Assembly (NCBI GenBank): GCA_031278835.1
Contig: JAITJP010000084.1
Span: forward strand, 1 to 8,553
Source of the DNA: Deltaproteobacteria bacterium
Lineage (GTDB): Bacteria > Desulfobacterota > Desulfarculia > Adiutricales > Adiutricaceae
Length of the DNA stretch: 8,553 nt
Reading direction: 5' to 3'
Below are positions 1 through 6,038 of this stretch, in pieces. How positions within the stretch are numbered: position 1 is the first letter of the stretch; every line of letters begins with the position of its first letter. The notes beneath the pieces were generated by a model. The model was not told where the DNA came from and searched no databases. It saw only the letters and a list, made by a program, of their open reading frames with translations. Made by a program: the position numbers and the translations under genes.

Positions 1-964
1 AGGGGCTCACGTCATAGCAACCGGCGGTGATACCGACCAATCCGGCCAAAACGCCGTTAAAACTCATCGAGGGATCCGGCTTTCCGGATACAAACCAACT
101 GGTGAGCATGGCCCCCAAAAAGCCGGCGCAGGCGGCTAGGTTGGTATTGACGGCGATAAAACCAATCGTGCCATCGGGCACGTTGGTGGAGCCGCAGTTA
201 AAACCAAACCAAGCGAACCAGAGAATGAAAACGCCCACGGCGGCCAGGGACAAGTTGTGGCCGGGGAGGGCCTTAGGCACGCCATCGGAGGTGTATTTTC
301 CGAGCCTGGGGCCGATGACGATGGCCCCGGCCAAGCCCACGAAAGCGCCAACGGAGTGGACCACCGTGGAACCGGCGAAATCGATAAAACCAAGGTTACC
401 GATCCAGCCGCCCTCGCCATAGAGCGAGTTCCAAACCCAGTGGCCGCTAAAGGGATAAATAACGGCTGAGGTCAGAACGCTACTGATGAGATAGGCTGAA
501 AACTTGGTTCGACCGGCGATGGCTCCCGAGACGATGGTGGCGGCGGTACCGCAAAAAACGCTCTGGAAAAACCAGAAAGTTAAGCTCCACTGGCCATCCG
601 GGGTGCTTCCATCTATGCCCGACAAACAAAACAAAGACGTCCCAAACAAGCCAGCCTTGGTGCTGCCAAACATGATACCAAAGCCAAAAAGCAGAAAAAC
701 CAGACTCCCGATCATGAAGTCCGCGTAATTCTTCATCAAGATGTTGGCGGCGTTCTTGGCTCGGCTCAAGCCACATTCAACCATGGCAAAGCCGGGCTGC
801 ATGAACATAACCAATACGCCGCCCAACAAAGTCCACATGATGTTGGCGTTTGATTGCTCATACGGGCCGCCGTCCTGGGCCCAGCAAAGCCCGGGAGTGA
901 GAATCAGAAGTCCCAATAAAAATAAAGACCTCCGAACCATTTTTGGAATTGTCAACCTTAGCAT
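1..964 (-). CDS. amtB: Ammonium transporter (Amt/MEP/Rh family), 3' end outside window
   Basis: Channel-like inner-membrane protein that takes up ammonium. One uninterrupted frame gives 321 residues from the ATG at 962-964 to the window edge; the family is usually 400-450 residues, so the last third is missing only because the window ends. Residues 1-29 look like a cleavable signal peptide (RR, hydrophobic core, CWA-Q), as in E. coli AmtB. Family signatures are present: GFAMVECG near 58-65, HWVW at 175-178, DFAGSTVVH at 195-203 (the conserved Asp and first pore His), WFGFNCGS at 252-259 with the gate Phe and binding-site Ser, and GLVGITAGC at 308-316. A GGAGG at 971-975 lies 6 nt before the first ATG; the second Met (residue 9) has no such site, so the first was chosen. 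It is preceded by a sigma-54 promoter and not by a glnK gene. The family assignment is firm; the substrate is inferred from the family. Confidence 0.94.
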   Translation of the reverse strand, partial: MLRLTIPKMVRRSLFLLGLLILTPGLCWAQDGGPYEQSNANIMWTLLGGVLVMFMQPGFAMVECGLSRAKNAANILMKNYADFMIGSLVFLLFGFGIMFGSTKAGLFGTSLFCLSGIDGSTPDGQWSLTFWFFQSVFCGTAATIVSGAIAGRTKFSAYLISSVLTSAVIYPFSGHWVWNSLYGEGGWIGNLGFIDFAGSTVVHSVGAFVGLAGAIVIGPRLGKYTSDGVPKALPGHNLSLAAVGVFILWFAWFGFNCGSTNVPDGTIGFIAVNTNLAACAGFLGAMLTSWFVSGKPDPSMSFNGVLAGLVGITAGCYDVSP

Positions 965-1027
965 TCTTGACCTCCAGTCAGGTTAAGTTACCAATGAGTA
1001 ACTTTTTAAAACTGTACCGGGTCACTA

Positions 1028-1044
1028 ATGCGATTAGTATGCCA
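1028..1044 (-). promoter_or_regulatory. Sigma-54 (-24/-12) promoter for the ammonium transporter
   Basis: The minus strand reads TGGCATACTAATCGCAT. This has the GG and GC dinucleotides exactly 10 bases apart and closely follows the sigma-54 consensus TGGCAC-N5-TTGCW. Transcription would start near 1018, leaving a leader of about 55 nt before the GGAGG and ATG of the transporter. Ammonium transporter genes are classically under nitrogen control through NtrC and sigma-54, so motif, spacing and gene agree. I found no convincing NtrC-type palindrome upstream. The promoter overlaps a short inverted repeat, ACTAAT-GCG-ATTAGT, at 1024-1038. Confidence 0.72.
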
Positions 1045-1046
1045 AG

Positions 1047-1139
1047 GGCCCATTGGGCCAGTTTTTAGGCCTCAAGGCCAAAAAAGCCAAAGGCCCTTTG
1101 GGCCTTAAAAAGGCCAATCAAGACCGGCCCTTATGGGCC
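1047..1139. repeat. Cluster of GGCC-core hairpins upstream of the amt promoter
   Basis: Four small inverted repeats with the same core lie within 93 bases: GGCCC-ATT-GGGCC at 1047-1059, GGCC-TCAA-GGCC at 1068-1079 (flanked by T5 and A5, which extend the stem past one bulged base), AAGGCCC-TTT-GGGCCTT at 1090-1106, and GGCCC-TTAT-GGGCC at 1126-1139. A further pair, GCCAATG...CATTGGC, follows at 1137-1159. They could be a REP-like element, part of the promoter's upstream control region, or transcript-end hairpins. None on the minus strand is followed by a clean T-tract, so I do not call a terminator. Function unknown. Confidence 0.55.
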
Positions 1140-1530
1140 AATGGCTTGAAAACATTGGCTTAATCATGTGGCTTGGGGCGGATTTGATTTTTGAGCGGCT
1201 AAGAGAGGCGGCCGGGGGGCCAAAGCGGCCCGAGCTTGAAACTGGCGGCCGCTTTAAACCGAATGTGTGTCAATCGGGTAGAAAAATCGACATAAACGTG
1301 GAATTTATATTTTAGCCGCCTGGGAGCGGCTGGGATTATTTTCTCAAAGGGCTGGAAAAAATGGTTAAAATATTGATAACTATCAGATATCGCTTACGAT
1401 TATTTTATGGATGATTTGAGGAGCTCTTTTTTTGGCAAACTTTTTAAAGAGCGATTTTTTAAAAAACACCAAAATGTCGGTTTATTGGCCTGGCCCTATT
1501 TTGCTTAAAAAAAGTTAAAAAAAAGACTAA
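1140..1530. other. Spacer without a recognisable gene
   Basis: Nothing here looks coding: the longest frame (1133-1315, plus strand) is GGCC-rich and matches nothing I know. It holds a hairpin AGCCGC-CTGGGA-GCGGCT at 1314-1331 and a short palindrome TGATA-AC-TATCA at 1374-1385. It also holds an inverted repeat GCTCTTT...AAAGAGC at 1423-1452, followed on the plus strand by GATTTTTT, which could be a weak or secondary terminator. The rest is AT-rich with long A runs. Confidence 0.5.
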
Positions 1531-1565
1531 AAAAAGCCATTAAGCTTTCGCTTAATGGCTTTTTT
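1531..1565 (-). terminator. Rho-independent terminator of the hydrogenase-chemoreceptor gene
   Basis: A perfect 10-bp stem, GCCATTAAGC at 1536-1545 and GCTTAATGGC at 1550-1559, is extended by A5/T5 on the flanks. On the minus-strand RNA the loop is GAAA closed by C-G, a stable GNRA tetraloop, and the stem is followed by a run of seven U. It begins about 27 nt past the stop codon at 1592-1594. The plus strand also has a T-run after the stem, so it could work in both directions. Confidence 0.9.
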
Positions 1566-1591
1566 GGATCTTTTTAGTTTTTAGGAGTTTT

Positions 1592-3382
1592 TTACTCCAG
1601 TTCTTCTTTAATGGTCGAAGAAATGTCTAAAATTTCGGTTGAATTATTAAGGATCTTGTCGAAATGTTGCCTAACCGTCTGGGAGCTTTTGAAGCCATCC
1701 TCGACGTTGGCGATGGTGCTCTCGATCATCTTTCGGGTGTCTATGACGGCGCTGGCGCTTTTGGAGGCCAGGTTCCTGACCTCATCGGCCACCACGGCAA
1801 AACCGGCCCCGGCCTCGCCGGCCCTGGCCGCCTCGACGGCGGCGTTTAAGGCCAGGATATTGGTCTGAAAGGAGATGTCCTCAATGGACTTTAAGACCGA
1901 GCCGATCTTGGTGGATAGCCCGTTAATCTCCTCCATGGACACGGTCATGTTTCTGATGGATTCCTCGGCCGTGACAATGGAGCCATGGACGTTTGAGGTC
2001 AGATCCAAGATGCTCATGATGTGCTCATGACCCTTCATCATGCGTTTAAGGGTATAGTGTTGACAATTATTTGGGTTATTGATGCCCAGGTGGATAGCCA
2101 TGATCATCTTTTCGCAAGCGTGGTAACCACAGCCTGAGCAATTGAAGAAATCATCGTTGTCTTCTTTACCCAATTGCCTGGCGATGTTTTCCCTTTGGAC
2201 CGGGGTCATGACCGAGGCCTTAAAGTTGACACTGTGGTCAACGTAACCTCGATCGTAGAGCTTGGGTTGCCAATACTCGGCCACCAGCTCGTTTACCGCG
2301 TTGGTCTTCTTTTTTGGCTTAAACAGGCCAATAATTTTCCGGACTCCCTTGGGCTTTTCCTCTTGAACCTGCTGGAGATGGTATTTCTTCATGGCCTTGG
2401 CCCTTTGGACCACGTTGTATTCCAGCTCGTCAAAAGTTTTCTCGCGGATATTGGGCACCCCGGTGCCGCCGTTGCAACCGGCGTCGCAATTTAAGGCGTC
2501 AATCAAAAGGGGGGCCACCCCAGCCCTAATCGAACGCGATAAGCTGTCCAGGTAGGGATAGACGATTTCCGGGCCCTCGATCTTGCGGGTAAAACCGTAA
2601 ACCCCGGGATGATAGCGCTCCAGGGTTTTCATTAAGCCGCCCGGGCTGGAAAAGTTAACGGCCCTTTCTGGCATGGGCCCCAGATAAGGTTCCTCGGGGT
2701 ATTGGGAGAGATCGATACCGTTTTCGGTAATGTACGTTAAAAGGCTATTGAAGGTGACGTTGTAATCGCCGTAACCGGTTTCGTCAAACTCGCGGCGTTT
2801 GGCGTAACAAGGCGACATGACGGCGATTTTGTATTTTTCGTATTCCGGAAAATAGGCCTTGATCATCTTCATGCTATGAAGCATGGGGCTATCGGCCGGA
2901 GCCAAGAAACGTAAGAGTTCCGGGTGGTAGATCTCGCAAAAATTGACCACGGCCGGGCAGGGCTGGGCCAAAACGCACGAGGGTTTATTGTTTTTTATGT
3001 ACTCCCAATAACTCTTGACGGTCAATTCGGCCCCAAAGCTGACGTCAAAAACTTCTTTGACGCCCAGGGATTTCAACCAACCGTTGAAGTTAAAGTACTT
3101 ACCGGGAAAGGTTGAGGCCACGGCTGGGGCCACGATGGCCACCATGGGAGTTTTGGCCCTAATGTCTTGCATAAACGCGTCAAAATCGTCTATGCCCACC
3201 CTGGCTCCATGCTGACAAGCGTAAATGCAATGACCACAACCTATGCAAAGATTGTCAACGACGGTAACGATCGAACCGCTGGTGGCGTCGTTAGCGAACT
3301 TAACCGGACAAGCGGCGATGCAACGTTGACAATTTACGCATTTACTGTCAATGGTTTTAATGATCGGTCGTAAATTCCCCAT
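1592..3382 (-). CDS. [FeFe]-hydrogenase-like sensor fused to a chemoreceptor signalling domain (HydS-like)
   Basis: A 596-residue soluble protein with no membrane segment. Domains in order: two [4Fe-4S] ferredoxin motifs (Cys 15/18/21/25 and 46/49/52/56); a [FeFe]-hydrogenase domain at about 80-330; an extra [4Fe-4S] domain with Cys 415/418/423/440 (Cx2Cx4Cx16C, as in the putative Fe-S domain family PF04060); then a methyl-accepting chemotaxis signalling hairpin at about 465-596 with tip NAAVEAARAGEAGAGFAVVA (513-532). All four Cys expected to hold the H-cluster cubane are kept (142, 192, 299, 303). The catalytic motifs are divergent: QPCPAVV instead of TSCCPxW, so the proton-transfer Cys is Pro; SPC instead of MPC; NCDAGC instead of MACPGGC. 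Such changes mark the sensory HydS branch rather than turnover enzymes. The PAS domain often seen in HydS proteins is absent. Inferred role: cytoplasmic H2 or redox receptor signalling to CheA/CheW. An in-frame TGA upstream leaves this ATG as the only Met start ahead of the first cluster; the ribosome site is weak (GAG). Confidence 0.88.
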   Translation of the reverse strand: MGNLRPIIKTIDSKCVNCQRCIAACPVKFANDATSGSIVTVVDNLCIGCGHCIYACQHGARVGIDDFDAFMQDIRAKTPMVAIVAPAVASTFPGKYFNFNGWLKSLGVKEVFDVSFGAELTVKSYWEYIKNNKPSCVLAQPCPAVVNFCEIYHPELLRFLAPADSPMLHSMKMIKAYFPEYEKYKIAVMSPCYAKRREFDETGYGDYNVTFNSLLTYITENGIDLSQYPEEPYLGPMPERAVNFSSPGGLMKTLERYHPGVYGFTRKIEGPEIVYPYLDSLSRSIRAGVAPLLIDALNCDAGCNGGTGVPNIREKTFDELEYNVVQRAKAMKKYHLQQVQEEKPKGVRKIIGLFKPKKKTNAVNELVAEYWQPKLYDRGYVDHSVNFKASVMTPVQRENIARQLGKEDNDDFFNCSGCGYHACEKMIMAIHLGINNPNNCQHYTLKRMMKGHEHIMSILDLTSNVHGSIVTAEESIRNMTVSMEEINGLSTKIGSVLKSIEDISFQTNILALNAAVEAARAGEAGAGFAVVADEVRNLASKSASAVIDTRKMIESTIANVEDGFKSSQTVRQHFDKILNNSTEILDISSTIKEELE

Positions 3383-3394
3383 AAATTTCTCATA

Positions 3395-3406
3395 GGCCCA
3401 AAGGGC
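3395..3406. repeat. Small GGCCC-type hairpin just upstream of the HydS-like start
   Basis: GCCC-AAA-GGGC at 3396-3406 lies 14 nt upstream of the ATG at 3380-3382. It has the same core as the hairpins upstream of amt and in the hnd leader. It sits close to the weak ribosome binding site and could affect initiation, but with only 4 bp it may be chance. Confidence 0.3.
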
Positions 3407-3468
3407 TCGAAATCAGGCTAAGGTTTAAAGCCCGTGTCGTTTAATAATAATAACCACCAAGGAATACC

Positions 3469-3485
3469 AAACAAAAACAATGCCA
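3469..3485 (-). promoter_or_regulatory. Possible sigma-54-like promoter for the HydS-like gene
   Basis: The minus strand reads TGGCATTGTTTTTGTTT. It has a full TGGCA -24 box and TTG at -12 with the correct 10-base gap, but GT instead of the GC that is normally required. It would give a leader of about 75 nt. It resembles the stronger amt promoter at 1028-1044. The T-run makes chance similarity easy, so this is tentative. Confidence 0.25.
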
Positions 3486-3563
3486 AGTCCTTAAAAATTT
3501 TTTTTTACACCTTAAAGAAGCAAACCGGGGAGACAAACACAGGCGCAAAATAGACAATGTGTA

Positions 3564-3572
3564 ATTATAACA
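3564..3572 (-). promoter_or_regulatory. Possible extended -10 promoter for the HydS-like gene
   Basis: The minus strand reads TGTTATAAT, a perfect TATAAT with the TGn extension, which can work without a good -35 box. The sequence 17 bases upstream is only T-rich. The transcript would start near 3557 and carry a leader of about 175 nt. The region is AT-rich, so chance matches are likely. Confidence 0.3.
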
Positions 3573-4091
3573 TATCCATCTTAAAATAAAAACCCGCTAC
3601 TAGATTTCAAGCAAAAAACTAGGGCTTTAAAAAAAAGCTTTTAGTGGTTTCAATGTCAACTCATGATTTAAAAAAAATAGATTGACCTTACTTATTCTAA
3701 ACTATAAATTTACTTAAAAATAACAAAATGTCCATTATAATCTAAAAAAAAATTGGACCCAGCCTTTTAGTCTTAAAAAACCTAACCGAAATGACATTTT
3801 TGTCATAAGTTTAGAAAATAACTGGAGATTTTTTTAGCTTAAAAATCAAAAAAAAATTTGGCCGGGCCAGGGCCAATAAGTTGACTTGTCTTGGGGCCAA
3901 GGGGCCCTGAGCTTATTGGTAACTAGGCGAAAAATTGGGGAAAAACCAGAATAGCCCCGGGAGGCTTGGGGGCTGGGAAAATTTCAGACCTGGCCGAAAA
4001 AAAAGGCCGGCCGGGGGTAAATTTGAGACCCAAAGAAAAAAACCCGCTATTGGGGGGAAAAATTTTTTTGGCCAGCCCGGCTTTGGGTCAC

Positions 4092-4122
4092 AAAAAAACC
4101 GGGGTCCCCGTAGGAACCCCGG
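4092..4122 (-). terminator. Rho-independent terminator of the hydrogenase operon
   Basis: On the minus strand, CCGGGGTTCC and GGGACCCCGG form a 10-bp stem (one G-U pair) around TACG, a UNCG-type tetraloop closed by C-G, followed at once by seven T (complement of 4092-4098). The stem occupies 4099-4122. It lies about 135 nt past the stop codon of the catalytic subunit, with the tandem repeat in between, and no other gene intervenes. Confidence 0.9.
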
Positions 4123-4184
4123 CATACCGGGCGCCATCCGATCCGGCCTTAAGTGGCCAAACTACGCCGCGTGGGGCGCTATGG

Positions 4185-4293
4185 TCAGAGCGATCCGACC
4201 TTTTTGTGACCGGTCTTGGCCCAGTGATTTTTTACCGCCTTAGAGCGGTGCGATCTTTTAGTGACCGGTCTTGGCCCAGTGATTTTTCCCGCC
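4185..4293 (-). repeat. Tandem 54/55-bp direct repeat over the 3' end of the hydrogenase gene
   Basis: Two head-to-tail copies lie at 4240-4293 (54 nt) and 4185-4239 (55 nt). The core of 27 identical bases is at 4261-4287 and 4206-4232; the rest differs at a few positions. The first copy encodes the last residues of the catalytic subunit (GGKNHWAKTGH) and the TAA stop at 4258-4260; the second is beyond the stop and has AAA where the first has TAA. A short inverted repeat, ACCGC-CTTAGA-GCGGT at 4234-4249, straddles the junction. It looks like a local duplication of the gene's 3' end. Confidence 0.85.
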
Positions 4294-6024
4294 AGTGCTG
4301 TAATGGGTGTGCAGCAAGTGGTGAGACTTCTCGCCCAGGGGAGCGCCCAGGTAATTCTCGTAAAGAGCCTTGACCTCGGGGTTGTCGTGGGACTTGCGCA
4401 AGGGCAGTTGCTTGTCGGCCTTGTAGAGACCGTCTTTTCTCTCAAGCTTAATCTGGCTATTGCCGTAGGGCTGACCGCCGCCGCCAACGCAGCCGCCCGG
4501 GCAGCACATGACCTCGATGAAAGTGGCGTCGCAAGTGCCGGCCCGGATGGAATCCATGACCAGCCTGGCGTTGGCCAGACCGTTGGCCACCATGATCTTG
4601 ACCTTGGTGCCCTTAAGATCGACCTCAACGGTTTTGAGTCCCTGGTGACCGCGCACGGCTTCCAGATCCAGCGGGGCCAAGGCCTCGCCGGTCACCACTT
4701 CGTAGACGGTCCTAAGGGCCGCCTCCATAACCCCGCCGGAGGTGCCAAAGATGACCGCCGCTCCGGTGGAATCGCCCATGAGCTGATCGAAGGGGGTTTC
4801 GGGCAGTTGCTCGAAATCAAGCCCGGCCATCTTGATCATGCGGGCCAGCTCGCGGGTGGTCAAGACCACGTCCACGTCCTGGTAGCCGCTGGAGTTCATC
4901 TCGGGCCTTTGGGCCTCAAACTTTTTGGCCGTGCAGGGCATGATCGAAACGCTGGTGATCTTGGAGGCATCGACCCCGGAGATCTGGGCGTAGTAGGTTT
5001 TGACCAAGGCCCCAAACATCTGCTGAGGCGACTTGCAGGTGGAAAGGTGATCGAGCAGATCCGGGTAAAAAACTTCGCTGAAGTTGATCCAGCCCGGGGA
5101 GCAGCTGGTGATCATGGGCAGCTTGCCGCCGTTTTGCAACCGATGGAGAAGCTCGTTGCCTTCCTCCAGGATGGTGACGTCGGCCGACCAATCGGTGTCA
5201 AAGACTTTGGTAAAGCCCAGACGCCTTAGGGCCGTGGCCATCTTGCCGGTGGTAATGGCCCCCTTAGGTAGGCCAAACTCGTCACCCAAGGCCACGCGCA
5301 CGGCCGGGGCCGTTTGCACGACCACGTGACGTTCGGGATCGTCTATGGCCTTCCAAACCAAGGCGGTCTGGTCGTTTTCATAGATGGCCCCCACCGGGCA
5401 AACCGCGGCGCACTGGCCGCAGTAAACGCAAGGGCCTTCGATCAGTTCTTGATCGTAGGGGGTGGTGACCTCATACTCCAGGCTCCGGTGGGCCGTGTTG
5501 ATGGCCCGGACCGACTGGACTTCTTGGCAGACGTCAACGCAGCGGCCGCATTTGACGCATTTGCCCATGTCCCTGACCAGGGTATTGGTGTCAATGTTGG
5601 GCCGGGATTCAACGTCGCTTCTGGGGAAGGTCAAATCCTTTAAGCCAAACTGCAGGGCCAGGCTCTGGAGTTCGCATTTTTGGTTGCGGATGCAGGTTAG
5701 GCAGTCCTGGGGATGGTCGGCCAGGATCAGCTCGACGATGGTCTTTCTGATGGCCTGGATCTTGGGACTGTTGGTGATGACCTTAACCCCTTCCCAAACG
5801 TCGTTGGCGCAGGCGGCCTTGAGTTTGCCGGCCCCGTCACATTCGACCACGCAGACGCGGCAAACGGCCCGCTTGTGCAGGTCGGGGTGGTCGCATAAAA
5901 CGGGAATGTGGATGCCAAGTTTACGGGCCGCCTCCAAAATGGTGGTACCCTCAGGAACGGTTACGGGCAGACCGTCGATGGTTAGGTTGACGCTCTTGCT
6001 CGGATCGGGCTTGTGATGACTCAT
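4258..6024 (-). CDS. hndD: NAD(P)-linked [FeFe]-hydrogenase, catalytic H-cluster subunit (HndD/HydA type)
   Basis: Makes or consumes H2 at the H-cluster, with electrons relayed to the flavin subunit encoded upstream; cytoplasmic, no signal peptide. The 588 residues hold, in order: a [2Fe-2S] ferredoxin domain (Cys 44/55/58/72), a His/Cys-ligated [4Fe-4S] site (His 104, Cys 108/111/117), two [4Fe-4S] ferredoxin motifs (Cys 156-166 and 199-209), the H-domain (about 235-520) and the C-terminal small-subunit segment (about 540-575). H-cluster motifs are TSCSPGW (306-312), MPCTAKKFE (362-370) and EVMCCPGGCVGGGGQP (504-519). Two are unusual: Ser 309 stands where the C. pasteurianum enzyme has a ligand Cys, and Cys 507 is an extra Cys beside Cys 508. 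The last dozen residues come from the tandem repeat. A GAGAGG at 6032-6037 lies 7 nt before the ATG. It is last in the operon, 14 nt after hndC. Maturation genes hydEFG are not in the window. Confidence 0.95.
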   Translation of the reverse strand: MSHHKPDPSKSVNLTIDGLPVTVPEGTTILEAARKLGIHIPVLCDHPDLHKRAVCRVCVVECDGAGKLKAACANDVWEGVKVITNSPKIQAIRKTIVELILADHPQDCLTCIRNQKCELQSLALQFGLKDLTFPRSDVESRPNIDTNTLVRDMGKCVKCGRCVDVCQEVQSVRAINTAHRSLEYEVTTPYDQELIEGPCVYCGQCAAVCPVGAIYENDQTALVWKAIDDPERHVVVQTAPAVRVALGDEFGLPKGAITTGKMATALRRLGFTKVFDTDWSADVTILEEGNELLHRLQNGGKLPMITSCSPGWINFSEVFYPDLLDHLSTCKSPQQMFGALVKTYYAQISGVDASKITSVSIMPCTAKKFEAQRPEMNSSGYQDVDVVLTTRELARMIKMAGLDFEQLPETPFDQLMGDSTGAAVIFGTSGGVMEAALRTVYEVVTGEALAPLDLEAVRGHQGLKTVEVDLKGTKVKIMVANGLANARLVMDSIRAGTCDATFIEVMCCPGGCVGGGGQPYGNSQIKLERKDGLYKADKQLPLRKSHDNPEVKALYENYLGAPLGEKSHHLLHTHYSTGGKNHWAKTGH

Positions 6025-6038
6025 TGGGGTACCTCTCG

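Larger units (their letters stand above)
3407..4091. other. AT-rich spacer between the HydS-like gene and the hydrogenase operon
   Basis: I see no gene here. The part from 3420 to 3850 is very A/T-rich with many A-runs; the part from 3860 to 4090 is rich in GG/CC runs. Besides the two candidate promoters, it holds a perfect palindrome ATGACA-TTTT-TGTCAT at 3791-3806, which could be a regulator site. It also holds an inverted repeat CCAATAAG...CTTATTGG at 3873-3919 enclosing further GGCC-rich hairpins. The frames that run through 3913-4373 are low-complexity (Gly/Pro/Phe or Lys-rich) and differ in every frame, so they are not believable proteins. Confidence 0.55.

Noticed and set aside
136..776. 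Apparent broken gene: separate short minus-strand frames at 136-420 and 480-776 suggesting a frameshifted transporter
   Set aside because: They are in other frames. The true transporter frame is open without a break from 964 to the left edge and carries all the Amt motifs.
1133..1315. Plus-strand 60-residue frame
   Set aside because: It begins inside the GGCC hairpin cluster, has no ribosome site and no recognisable protein features.
3654..3659. Perfect TTGACA (-35) on the minus strand
   Set aside because: The sequence 17 bases downstream is only TTTTTT, not a credible -10 box.
3734..3739. Perfect TATAAT on the minus strand
   Set aside because: It has no usable -35, no TG extension, and would give a leader of about 345 nt; the 3564-3572 site is better.
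4187..4293. CRISPR-like direct repeats
   Set aside because: There are only two adjacent copies, the unit is 54/55 bp with no distinct spacers, and one copy is coding.
3913..4373. Overlapping frames on both strands downstream of the hydrogenase
   Set aside because: They are low-complexity, mutually contradictory, and cross the terminator at 4092-4122 and the tandem repeat.
4261..5229. Long plus-strand frame of 322 residues
   Set aside because: It is a Gly/Leu/Val-rich shadow of the hydrogenase catalytic gene, whose motifs lie on the minus strand.
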